Of a stretch of 6,363 bases of DNA, positions 1 through 5,725 are shown piece by piece. A program made the position numbers and the translations under genes. Position 1 is the stretch's first letter. Each line of letters begins with the position of its first letter. Origin of the DNA: an uncultured bacterium (GTDB lineage Bacteria; Patescibacteriota; Minisyncoccia; Phycocordibacterales; PALSA-1337); the NCBI GenBank assembly GCA_903876465.1, contig CAIRAF010000034.1, positions 1 to 6,363 on the forward strand, written 5' to 3'. Under the pieces are notes generated by a model. The model did no database searches and was not told where the DNA came from. It was given only the letters and a program-made list of their open reading frames with translations.

Positions 1-59
1 AGAATTAAGAAAAGAGAGGCTATTCCTTTGATTTCATTGCGATTCATGGCAAGAAGCAT
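1..59 (-). CDS. 5' end of an unidentified CDS, cut by the window edge
   Basis: Read on the minus strand, an ATG at 59-57 opens a frame that stays open to the window edge and gives 19 residues, MLLAMNRNEIKGIASLFLI. A good Shine-Dalgarno match, AAGGA, lies 9-10 nt upstream (about 69-73), which is the main reason to believe the start. An ATG four codons further in is an alternative. The end of the fragment is hydrophobic (ASLFLI), so a membrane segment or signal anchor could follow, but this is only a guess. The gene lies about 50 nt downstream of tRNA-Lys on the same strand and could be read from the tRNA promoter. The family cannot be named from so little sequence. Confidence 0.42.
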   Translation of the reverse strand, partial: MLLAMNRNEIKGIASLFLI

Positions 60-110
60 ATCATATCATCCTTATTTTCCCAATTTTTGCGAGTATTATT
101 TAGTTATTTG

Positions 111-183
111 TGCGCCCAGTTGGATTCGAACCAACGACCCACTCCTTAAAAGGGAGTTGCTCTACCACCTGAGCTATGGGCGC
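111..183 (-). tRNA. tRNA-Lys, anticodon UUU
   Basis: The minus strand folds into a complete 73-nt cloverleaf. It has a perfect 7-bp acceptor stem (GCGCCCA/TGGGCGC), a D arm GCTC/GAGC, an anticodon stem ACTCC/GGAGT with loop CTTTTAA, a 5-nt variable region GGGTC and a T arm GTTGG-TTCGAAT-CCAAC. The anticodon TTT reads AAA and AAG as lysine. The discriminator base is A at 111. The bases after it are CAA, so the CCA tail is not encoded and must be added by a CCA-adding enzyme. A candidate promoter lies upstream at 253-281. Confidence 0.97.
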
Positions 184-252
184 GTATGAATTGTTATTGA
201 ACGATGAACCTTCTATAGGCGCACTTAATTTACCTTAAACGTAATAAGGGAA

Positions 253-281
253 ACTATACTGATAAAACGATGATAATGCAA
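253..281 (-). promoter_or_regulatory. Candidate sigma70-type promoter for tRNA-Lys
   Basis: On the minus strand TTGCAT (281-276) and TATAGT (258-253) are separated by exactly 17 bp. This predicts a start near 246, about 63 nt upstream of tRNA-Lys. It lies in the gap just after the DoxX stop codon, so the tRNA need not depend on read-through from that gene. The call rests on two near-consensus boxes with ideal spacing and has no other support. Confidence 0.5.
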
Positions 282-283
282 CT

Positions 284-652
284 TTATAGAGGAAGATCGA
301 AAGCAAAGAATCCTGGACCGGTGAAAATGAGGGAGACTGCCATGACAAGAAGCAGAATGTAGTAGTTGATACCATCAGTAAGAAAAGCTTTGTCGCGAGC
401 TTTGAAACCGAGCTTGATAACTAGAATGATTGCATTCAAAAGTGCAGCAAGCTGAGTAAAAAGTCCTATGATTAGGAATATAGATATCAATATTTCTACA
501 GCACCATAACCTTTAGCATTACTACCAGAGCTCGTGCCTTTATTCATAAGTTTCTTGTAGCCAAAGTATAAAAGGGTGATTCCTACGATGAGACGGATGA
601 GGAGTGGTCCAACCTGTCCGTACGTTAGTAGTGATGGAAATAGAGAAAGCAT
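284..652 (-). CDS. DoxX-family integral membrane protein
   Basis: This 122-residue protein has four likely membrane segments, at about 16-32, 50-65, 66-83 and 93-110. That matches the four-helix DoxX/DoxX-like family. Family-like features include the loop FGYKKL (about 30-35) after helix 1 and the C-terminal TGPGFFAFDLPL (111-122), which resembles the usual DoxX ending TGPGxxSLD. DoxX proteins are poorly understood; some take part in quinone-linked or thiosulfate-related redox chemistry or in oxidative-stress complexes. No substrate can be assigned here. No redox partner gene lies nearby, and the closest gene is a divergent RNA methylase only 36 nt away. No Shine-Dalgarno is visible before the ATG. 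Family assignment is fairly sure; the exact role is unknown. Confidence 0.82.
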   Translation of the reverse strand: MLSLFPSLLTYGQVGPLLIRLIVGITLLYFGYKKLMNKGTSSGSNAKGYGAVEILISIFLIIGLFTQLAALLNAIILVIKLGFKARDKAFLTDGINYYILLLVMAVSLIFTGPGFFAFDLPL

Positions 653-676
653 GTTGATATGGGGTTTGGATTAGGA

Positions 677-682
677 TAATGT
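677..682 (+). promoter_or_regulatory. Candidate -10 box for a leaderless trmH transcript
   Basis: TAATGT sits exactly 6 nt upstream of the ATG at 689, so transcription would begin on the A of the start codon. The overlapping hexamer GATAAT (675-680) is closer to consensus and would give a 1-2 nt leader. No TG extension and no convincing -35 box are seen. Support comes mainly from the same spacing at fpg, murE and ruvA. Confidence 0.38.
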
Positions 683-688
683 AAAGTA

Positions 689-1189
689 ATGATAGCAGAA
701 AAAGGAACAAAAAAGCGAGATATACGACTAATATTAGATAATATACGTAGCGTACACAACGTTGGATCAATATTTCGTACCGCTGAAACCCTCGGTATTC
801 TGAAAATTTATTGTCTAGACACAACACCTACTCCTTATGATCGTTTTGGTAATAAGAGAAAAGATTTTGCCAAAGTATCGCTAGGAGCTGAGGATAGTAT
901 CAAGTGTGAACACGTCGAAATAGGTGGAGAAACTGCCTTGATTAAGAAATTGAAGAAAGAAGATTTTTCTATTATAAGTCTCGAACAGGACAAAAAATCA
1001 GTCGATTACAAAAAAATACAAGCAAAGACTCGTATCGCCATCATTGTAGGCAATGAACTGAATGGTATCTCGAAGTCTCTGCTCACATTATCAGACGTCA
1101 TCGCTGAGATCCCATTACAAGGGAAAAAAGAATCTTTGAATGTGGCAGTTTCAACCGGTATATTTCTCTATCGTTTGCTGGACAATTGA
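689..1189 (+). CDS. SpoU/TrmH-family RNA 2'-O-ribose methyltransferase
   Basis: A 166-residue protein that should transfer methyl from S-adenosylmethionine to a ribose 2'-OH in tRNA or rRNA. It carries all three motifs of the knotted SPOUT fold. Motif 1 is NIRSVHNVGSIFRTAE (18-33), with the catalytic-type Arg30. Motif 2 is IIVGNELNGIS (118-128). Motif 3 is EIPLQGKKESLNVAVSTG (140-157). SLGAED (64-69) and SLEQD (97-101) also fit the family. It is essentially the bare catalytic domain, with no N-terminal L30-like RNA-binding domain. That is more like TrmL-size enzymes than RlmB, but the target nucleotide cannot be told from sequence. The start ATG has no Shine-Dalgarno and lies just after a -10-like box. 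The 3' end overlaps fpg by 22 nt, tail to tail. Confidence 0.93.
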   Translation: MIAEKGTKKRDIRLILDNIRSVHNVGSIFRTAETLGILKIYCLDTTPTPYDRFGNKRKDFAKVSLGAEDSIKCEHVEIGGETALIKKLKKEDFSIISLEQDKKSVDYKKIQAKTRIAIIVGNELNGISKSLLTLSDVIAEIPLQGKKESLNVAVSTGIFLYRLLDN

Positions 1190-2094
1190 TGTACTGAGCA
1201 GAAATGTGCACTTCTTCCACCAACCTTTTTTCTTTGGACAATTCCTTTACAAATTTTTCCATTGATCTTGATTGAACAGGGTAGGCCAGTTTTTCTGTAC
1301 ACTTCATGTTGTTCTTGAAATTTTCCTTTTTCACCATTCACATTTCGATAATCAGACATAGAATCTCCTCCAAAATCGATACCTTTTTTTAAAACCCGCA
1401 CAGTAGCCTTGTATAACTCCAACATTTTTTTGTCTGAAATATTTTCAACTCTCTCTTCTGGATGTATGCCAGAGCGAAACAATGCTTCATCACTATAGAT
1501 ATTTCCAACCCCAGAGATAATTGATTGGTCCATCAAAACAGTCTTAATCTTTCCGTGAGGCTTTTTTGAAAGTTGTTTTTTAAATAAGATAATAGTGAAA
1601 TCTTTGTTTAGAGGCTCGGGCCCAAATTCTTTGTGTAATTGTTCCATCGCATCATTTTCAATCAGAGTTACCTTGGCAAACTTTCTCATATCACACAATA
1701 CCAATTGCTTATTATTTGAAAAAGTAATCACAAAGTGAATAAAACGATTGAATGGGTCGTGCAAAGCTTTTCTTTCATTTGGCGCAGGCGTCCAGATTTT
1801 TTTATTAAAATTGTAATTTCCGATAATGACGTGACCAGTCATTTTCATGTGGATAAGCAATGTGGCGCCACTATCCAGATTAATCAATATGTTTTTGGCA
1901 CGTCTACTAACACCAACAACCTTTCTATTGAGCACCGCCTTTTTGAAATACTTAAAATACAAAGGGTCCTTAATGGTATTAGATCCCTTGAAATATGGAC
2001 TATTATAATCAGTCCAAACATCATCTATCTTTAAACCGACTATGGTTCGCGAAAGCCCCGTAACGGTCGTTTGAACTTCAGGTAATTCTGGCAT
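1168..2094 (-). CDS. mutM: Formamidopyrimidine-DNA glycosylase (Fpg/MutM)
   Basis: A bifunctional base-excision-repair enzyme that removes oxidised purines such as 8-oxoguanine and FapyG and nicks the resulting abasic site. The N-terminus MPELPEVQT supplies the catalytic proline (Pro2, exposed after Met removal) and Glu3. RRAKNILI (64-71) carries the catalytic Lys67, and IHMKMTGH (81-88) the void-filling Met. DMRKF is the intercalating Arg/Phe loop. The helix-two-turn-helix spans about 181-213, with GVGNIYSDEALF around Asn198. The C-terminal zinc finger is unusual: C273-x8-C282-x16-C299-x2-H302, where the family norm is C-x2-C-x16-C-x2-C. Arg294 in GGRSAHFC is kept. At 308 residues it is longer than the usual ~270, partly through a loop after residue 90. 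The ATG follows an extended -10 box with no leader. Confidence 0.96.
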   Translation of the reverse strand: MPELPEVQTTVTGLSRTIVGLKIDDVWTDYNSPYFKGSNTIKDPLYFKYFKKAVLNRKVVGVSRRAKNILINLDSGATLLIHMKMTGHVIIGNYNFNKKIWTPAPNERKALHDPFNRFIHFVITFSNNKQLVLCDMRKFAKVTLIENDAMEQLHKEFGPEPLNKDFTIILFKKQLSKKPHGKIKTVLMDQSIISGVGNIYSDEALFRSGIHPEERVENISDKKMLELYKATVRVLKKGIDFGGDSMSDYRNVNGEKGKFQEQHEVYRKTGLPCSIKINGKICKGIVQRKKVGGRSAHFCSVHQLSSKR

Positions 2095-2100
2095 AAACGC

Positions 2101-2109
2101 ATATTAACA
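2101..2109 (-). promoter_or_regulatory. Extended -10 promoter giving leaderless fpg
   Basis: On the minus strand TG-T-TAATAT is followed by GCGTTT and then the fpg ATG. The 6-nt spacing places the predicted transcription start on the A of the start codon. No Shine-Dalgarno and no clear -35 box are present, as expected for an extended -10 promoter with a leaderless message. Confidence 0.58.
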
Positions 2110-2165
2110 TAGGTATATTCGCTACGCTCATATATCGTCTGCGTTCGAATATTGTGTAAGCAAGC

Positions 2166-2194
2166 TTCCACATATTCTCGCTTGACGCTATACT
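2166..2194 (+). promoter_or_regulatory. Candidate promoter of the amidase gene
   Basis: TTCCAC (2166-2171) and TATACT (2189-2194) are 17 bp apart. The predicted start, near 2201, falls just after the annotated ATG (2198) and exactly on an in-frame GTG. The real start codon may therefore be GTG 2201 on a leaderless message, one residue shorter. No Shine-Dalgarno precedes either codon. The 2095-2197 gap also holds a 7-bp inverted repeat (ATATTCG 2115-2121 / CGAATAT 2146-2152) of unknown meaning. Confidence 0.48.
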
Positions 2195-2197
2195 AAT

Positions 2198-3496
2198 ATG
2201 GTGAAATATTATTTTTACACTATCCTAGTCCTAATGATCTTTGGTGTTCCAGCTGTTTCGTCTCGTTTTGGAACACAGGTAGACGAACTTGCTCAAATAT
2301 TTGGAAATGCAACCAGTCAATTAGCTGCGGTAATTTTGAGCCATAATCCAAAATCGATCGCTGATATTCAAGCCAAGTACAGCGCCTCGCCTATAACCGC
2401 TGATTCTTCAAGTATTATCCCTATAGTACAACCGAAAGTCCGTATTCTCCTTGTACCAGGTCATGAGCCTGATTTTGGGGGAACAGAGTTCGGTTCACTC
2501 AAAGAGAGAGACATGACTGTTGAACTCGCTCAAAACCTTTCTGGATTTCTGGCCAACAATAGTCATTATCAAGTCATCACTACACGCGATAAAAATCAGT
2601 GGTTACCGACATTTGCAAATTATTTCAAAAACAATTGGCAAGACATAATAGATTGGGAGAAAGCTTCTGCTAAAGATATGGCGTATCGAATTTCTATTGG
2701 TTCGAGTACACCATCTGTTCCAATTATCATTCATAATAATGCACCAGGAGATGTCGTTAACCGCCTTTACGGAATAACCAAGTGGGCCAATGAGAACGAT
2801 ATTGATATTACTATTCATATACACTTTAACGATGATTCAGTGCATCCTTATAATGTTCCTGGCAGTCATAGTGGCTTCGCTATATATGTGCCAGAGCATC
2901 AATATGGTAATAGTACGACCAGTAAAGCTGTTGCAGAAACAATCTTTAAGCGTTTATCGAAATATAATCCCGTGAGTGATCTCGGAGGAGAATCAACTGG
3001 TATTGTTGAAGAACCAAGCTTGATTGCTATCGGTGCTCATGACACGGCCAATGCTGCAAGTATGTTGATTGAATATGCATATATATATGAGCCACAATTT
3101 ACTAACCCTGACACTCGCAGTCTCGCTCTCAAGGACCTTGCATATCAGACATATCTCGGCCTAGAAGATTTCTTTGGTTCTAAAACAGTATATGCTTTGG
3201 GAAGTTCATATGACACAGTCGCTTTACCTCATTCTTGGATGCAGGCGATTTCAGATAAGAATGTGCAAAATGCAGATGTCTTTGCTCTTCAAACAGCGCT
3301 ATTGAATGATGGAGAATATCCACCAAAACAAAGTGATTTGAATCAGTGTCCTCGAACAGGGAAATTTGGTTTATGCACTAGAGAAGCGCTCCAAGCTTTT
3401 CAGCAGAAATATAGTATTAATGATGAGGTCGATACTGTCGGAAAAAAGACTCGCCAAATACTAAATCAGACTTTTGGCGGAACAAATACGCTATAG
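2198..3496 (+). CDS. N-acetylmuramoyl-L-alanine amidase (Amidase_3) with C-terminal peptidoglycan-binding domain
   Basis: Predicted zinc hydrolase cutting the bond between MurNAc and L-Ala of the peptidoglycan stem. Residues 4-22 form a hydrophobic N-terminal segment, either a signal peptide or an anchor, so the enzyme should work outside the membrane. The catalytic domain spans about 81-325. Zinc ligands are His89 (VPGHEPDFGG), Glu103 (LKERDM) and His207 (TIHIHFND, where the family usually has SIHAN). The catalytic glutamate is Glu292 (MLIEYAYI). A segment of about 60 residues (131-195) between the second and third zinc ligands is longer than in minimal amidases. Residues 359-428 form a PG_binding_1 domain (DVFALQTALL, GKFGLCTREALQAFQ, VGKKTRQILN). 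Two cysteines there (384, 393) could pair. The gene ends 2 nt from the convergent murE stop, in a T-rich stretch. Overall role is confident; the substrate is inferred from family. Confidence 0.93.
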   Translation: MVKYYFYTILVLMIFGVPAVSSRFGTQVDELAQIFGNATSQLAAVILSHNPKSIADIQAKYSASPITADSSSIIPIVQPKVRILLVPGHEPDFGGTEFGSLKERDMTVELAQNLSGFLANNSHYQVITTRDKNQWLPTFANYFKNNWQDIIDWEKASAKDMAYRISIGSSTPSVPIIIHNNAPGDVVNRLYGITKWANENDIDITIHIHFNDDSVHPYNVPGSHSGFAIYVPEHQYGNSTTSKAVAETIFKRLSKYNPVSDLGGESTGIVEEPSLIAIGAHDTANAASMLIEYAYIYEPQFTNPDTRSLALKDLAYQTYLGLEDFFGSKTVYALGSSYDTVALPHSWMQAISDKNVQNADVFALQTALLNDGEYPPKQSDLNQCPRTGKFGLCTREALQAFQQKYSINDEVDTVGKKTRQILNQTFGGTNTL

Positions 3497-3498
3497 TT

Positions 3499-4761
3499 TT
3501 ATTTTTTTATTCTTTCTAATTCTTCTCGAGCAACTCTGGAATCACTCCAGGGCTTCTTTGTTCCATTTGGTCCCATAATATAGGGATCAGTTCCTTTACC
3601 TGTAATTATGACAACATCTCCAGTTTGAGCCTTTTTTATACCTTCGCGAATAGCCAGTCTTCTGTCCATGATGATGGTTGGTGTATGAGTCATACCTTCT
3701 GCTACATCTTCAACAATACCTTTTGGATCTTCATCGTAAGGATCTTCATCTGTTAAGATAACTTCGTCACAATATTCATCTGCTAATCGTCCCATCTCCT
3801 TGCGCTTCCATGTGTCACGGCCACCACCAGTACCTCCAAGGATACAAACACTTCGTGAGCTCTGAAAGACTTGATAGACTTTTTCAAGTGAATCAGGGGT
3901 ATGAGCATAATCGACGATTACTTTGAAGTCTTGACCAGCATCTATATTTTCAAGACGCCCAGCAATTCCTGTAAATTTTTCAATAGCTCGAATGATAACA
4001 TCATCAGAAATTTTCTGGCTTTGAGCTGTAGTAATAGCGGCTAATATATTGTAGAGATTGAAGAGGCCGGAGAGGTGAGAGGTTACTTCTTTTCCGTTAA
4101 GAGTAAAATCTATACCTTCTTTTTTAATGATGTAAGGTTCAAAAGAAGAAATATTAAAAGGAACTTTTTCATCAGCATCGCAAGCCAGGAATTTTTCACC
4201 TTCTTTATCATCGGCATTTGCTATCAAAATACGATTTTTCTTATGTGAAAGAATCAGGCGCTTTGCTATAGACAATTTTGCTGCGCGATAATTTTCATAT
4301 GATCCATGTGCCTCTATATGTTCTGGTGATAAATTAGTAAAAACAAAAGCGTCAAAATCTATAAATAAATGCCTGTAAGTAATGGCTCCTTGAGAGGTCA
4401 TTTCTAAAACAGCATAGTCACATCCTGCTTTAACAGCGTTGCGGAGAAATTTCTGCATGAAAAAACGTCCTGGCATACTCATTTTGTAGAGATTGTCTGA
4501 TGAGAGGTTTCCGATCTTAAAACGAATAGTATTCGTGACAGCAGTTTTATAGCCAGCTTCTTCAAGAATGGCACTGATAAGTTCAACAGTAGAACTTTTA
4601 CCTTTGGTTCCAGTGACGGATATGATTTTGATGTGGCGAGAAGGGAAGCGATAGAACCATGCAGCACTGGCTGAAAGAGTCCAGTGGTAAAGAGGGTTTA
4701 AAAGATTGAAAATAGGCCGAGGGATGAAGGAACGTGTTTTTCCGAGGAATGAGTCGATCAT
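3499..4761 (-). CDS. murE: MurE-type UDP-MurNAc-dipeptide ligase lacking the N-terminal domain
   Basis: Cytoplasmic ATP-dependent Mur ligase predicted to add the third amino acid to UDP-MurNAc-L-Ala-D-Glu. The P-loop is GTKGKSST (51-58), a variant of the usual GTNGKTTT. The central domain has LEMTSQG (119-125), FTNLSPEHIEAHG (141-153) and Lys162, the expected carbamylated lysine. The C-terminal ligase domain has AGRLEN, VDYAHTPDSLE, GGTGGGRD and GKGTDPY. The selectivity site reads EDPY (339-342) in TDEDPYDEDP, neither DNPR (meso-DAP) nor DDPN (lysine). Only about 45 residues precede the P-loop, so the roughly 90-residue uridine-binding domain is missing; the total is 420 residues against 480-500 in most MurE. 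The gene follows ruvA by 30 nt but has its own extended -10 box. MurE is the best fit; another Mur ligase is less likely. Confidence 0.92.
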   Translation of the reverse strand: MIDSFLGKTRSFIPRPIFNLLNPLYHWTLSASAAWFYRFPSRHIKIISVTGTKGKSSTVELISAILEEAGYKTAVTNTIRFKIGNLSSDNLYKMSMPGRFFMQKFLRNAVKAGCDYAVLEMTSQGAITYRHLFIDFDAFVFTNLSPEHIEAHGSYENYRAAKLSIAKRLILSHKKNRILIANADDKEGEKFLACDADEKVPFNISSFEPYIIKKEGIDFTLNGKEVTSHLSGLFNLYNILAAITTAQSQKISDDVIIRAIEKFTGIAGRLENIDAGQDFKVIVDYAHTPDSLEKVYQVFQSSRSVCILGGTGGGRDTWKRKEMGRLADEYCDEVILTDEDPYDEDPKGIVEDVAEGMTHTPTIIMDRRLAIREGIKKAQTGDVVIITGKGTDPYIMGPNGTKKPWSDSRVAREELERIKK

Positions 4762-4767
4762 TTCTTT

Positions 4768-4776
4768 ACTCTAGCA
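4768..4776 (-). promoter_or_regulatory. Extended -10 box giving leaderless murE
   Basis: In the 30-nt gap between ruvA and murE the minus strand reads TG-C-TAGAGT-AAAGAA-ATG. The 6-nt spacing puts the transcription start on the A of the murE start codon. This suggests murE can be transcribed apart from ruvA. The purine run AAAGAA directly before the ATG is too close to serve as a Shine-Dalgarno. Confidence 0.52.
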
Positions 4777-4791
4777 TATTTATTAGTCTAG

Positions 4792-5370
4792 TTAAGAGAG
4801 TGTTTTCAGTGCCGCCTTAACCTTTGCACTAGTCGCCGTAATACTCTTATCAACTTTTTTGAGAGCTTCTCTTGCTTCATCAGCACCAAAACCAAGTGCT
4901 TTCAATGCTTCAACAGCATCCATGTCACTTGATATCTCAGCAGAATATTCGGTGTCATATGATCCAGCAAAAGGTGCCAACTTATCTTTCAATTCCAAAA
5001 CAATTTTTTCAGCAGTCTTCCTGCCAATACCAGACACTTTTACCAGATGGGAAGTTGAGCCGCTTCGGATAGCTGAAACTAAGGTATCGCTGGCAACCAA
5101 TGAAAGAATATTGAGTGCACTCTTTGGTCCTATGCCAGAAATGCTTATGAGAAGCTCGAAGAAATCACGTTCCTTTTTATGAATAAAGCCATAGAGATCA
5201 TTGGCGTCCTCACGAATGACATTATATATAGATAGATATGTTTCAGACCCAACTTTCAATGAATGAATAGAGTCTTCTGTTAGAAAGACCTTATAACCAA
5301 TGTTATTTACCTCAATAACAGCATATCTATTGCCGAGTTCGGTAACTTGTCCTCGTAGGGTAGCGATCAT
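4792..5370 (-). CDS. ruvA: Holliday junction DNA helicase subunit RuvA
   Basis: RuvA binds four-way Holliday junctions as a tetramer and loads the RuvB motor for branch migration in recombinational repair. The 192-residue length and all three domains fit. The N-terminal OB fold (1-62) starts MIATLRGQV and ends IREDANDLYGF, with acidic-pin-type residues at 54-58. Two helix-hairpin-helix motifs follow, SGIGPKSA (78-85) and SGIGRKTAEKIVLELK (113-128). A flexible linker leads to the C-terminal RuvB-contacting domain (about 148-190, DAVEALKALGFGADEA). ruvB and ruvC are not in the window. It lies head to head with rpsT, with 67 nt between starts, and upstream of murE on the same strand. An extended -10 box ends 7 nt before the ATG, so the message is probably leaderless. 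Confidence 0.97.
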   Translation of the reverse strand: MIATLRGQVTELGNRYAVIEVNNIGYKVFLTEDSIHSLKVGSETYLSIYNVIREDANDLYGFIHKKERDFFELLISISGIGPKSALNILSLVASDTLVSAIRSGSTSHLVKVSGIGRKTAEKIVLELKDKLAPFAGSYDTEYSAEISSDMDAVEALKALGFGADEAREALKKVDKSITATSAKVKAALKTLS

Positions 5371-5377
5371 GGTAATA

Positions 5378-5386
5378 AGTATAACA
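5378..5386 (-). promoter_or_regulatory. Extended -10 promoter of ruvA
   Basis: On the minus strand TG-T-TATACT (5 of 6 to TATAAT) is followed by 7 nt and the ruvA ATG, so the transcript would begin at or one base before the start codon. No Shine-Dalgarno is seen. It lies directly against the -35 box of the divergent rpsT promoter, so polymerase could not occupy both at once. Confidence 0.6.
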
Positions 5387-5389
5387 GAT

Positions 5390-5418
5390 TTGCCAATTTT
5401 ATAGCGTTATGTTACCTT
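5390..5418 (+). promoter_or_regulatory. Candidate rpsT promoter with extended -10
   Basis: TTGCCA (5390-5395) and TG-T-TACCTT (hexamer 5413-5418) are separated by 17 bp, predicting a start near 5425. The leader would be about 13 nt. An AAGGA at 5421-5425 looks like a Shine-Dalgarno but is 12 nt from the ATG and would straddle the start site. An earlier transcription start would be needed for it to function. Confidence 0.5.
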
Positions 5419-5437
5419 TCAAGGACATTTAAATCAT

Positions 5438-5701
5438 ATGGCTATCACCTCATCAGCAAAAAAGGCTCTCCGTGCTTCAAAAAAGAAGCGTGTTTTCAAT
5501 ATCCGTCGCAAGTCAGAAATCGAGAAGAACGTTAAAGCTTTCCGTAAGCTTGTTCTCGCAAAGAATAAAGTTGAAGCAGCTAAACTCGTACCAGTCATCT
5601 ATCAAGCTCTTGATAAGGCCGTTAAGACTGGTTATATCAAAGCGAATGCAGGATCACGCAGTAAATCTCGCGTGATGAAAGCACTCGCCAAGCTCGGATA
5701 A
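5438..5701 (+). CDS. rpsT: 30S ribosomal protein S20
   Basis: A small, very basic 87-residue protein that binds 16S rRNA early in assembly of the small subunit. The sequence matches S20 along its length: MAITSSAKKALRASKKKR at the start, RRKSEIEKNVKAFRKL in the first helix, then AAKLVPVIYQALDKAVKTG and the conserved end GYIKANAGSRSKSRVMKAL. Length is typical of the family. The ATG at 5438 is the only sensible start. The gene is divergent from ruvA and followed after 24 nt by tRNA-Arg on the same strand. A GCTCGG/CCGAGC inverted repeat brackets the stop codon, but no T-tract follows, so read-through into the tRNA is plausible. Confidence 0.98.
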   Translation: MAITSSAKKALRASKKKRVFNIRRKSEIEKNVKAFRKLVLAKNKVEAAKLVPVIYQALDKAVKTGYIKANAGSRSKSRVMKALAKLG

Positions 5702-5713
5702 AAAGCGTAAAAT
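5685..5713 (+). promoter_or_regulatory. Possible promoter for tRNA-Arg inside the end of rpsT
   Basis: TCGCCA (5685-5690) and TAAAAT (5708-5713) are 17 bp apart, giving a start near 5720, six bases before the mature tRNA. The -10 box is good; the -35 box matches only 4 of 6. Co-transcription with rpsT followed by processing is the alternative. Confidence 0.35.
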
Positions 5714-5721
5714 TGCCGAGC
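5692..5721 (+). repeat. Inverted repeat bracketing the rpsT stop codon
   Basis: GCTCGG (5692-5697) and CCGAGC (5716-5721) are perfect complements separated by 18 nt that include the TAA stop. The 6-bp stem is GC-rich but the loop is long and no run of T follows, so it does not look like an intrinsic terminator. It could be a weak mRNA 3' structure or chance. Confidence 0.35.
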
Positions 5722-5725
5722 AGTC

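Noticed and set aside
540..827. 95-residue minus-strand open frame over the DoxX/trmH junction
   Set aside because: It overlaps the well-supported DoxX and trmH genes in another frame and matches no family pattern.
1735..2034. 99-residue plus-strand open frame inside fpg
   Set aside because: It is antisense to conserved Fpg motifs, has no start signal and is low in recognisable structure.
2115..2152. ATATTCG/CGAATAT inverted repeat in the fpg/amidase gap as an operator
   Set aside because: Seven-base AT-rich arms 24 nt apart can easily arise by chance, and the arms do not overlap either promoter box.
3497..3510. T-rich stretch between the amidase and murE stop codons as an intrinsic terminator
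   Set aside because: No convincing GC stem precedes the T-run on the plus strand, and most of the stretch is the end of the murE coding sequence.
4859..5182. 107-residue plus-strand open frame antisense to ruvA
   Set aside because: Its Ser/Ala-rich composition is what the reverse of the ruvA coding sequence would give; RuvA motifs on the other strand are unambiguous.
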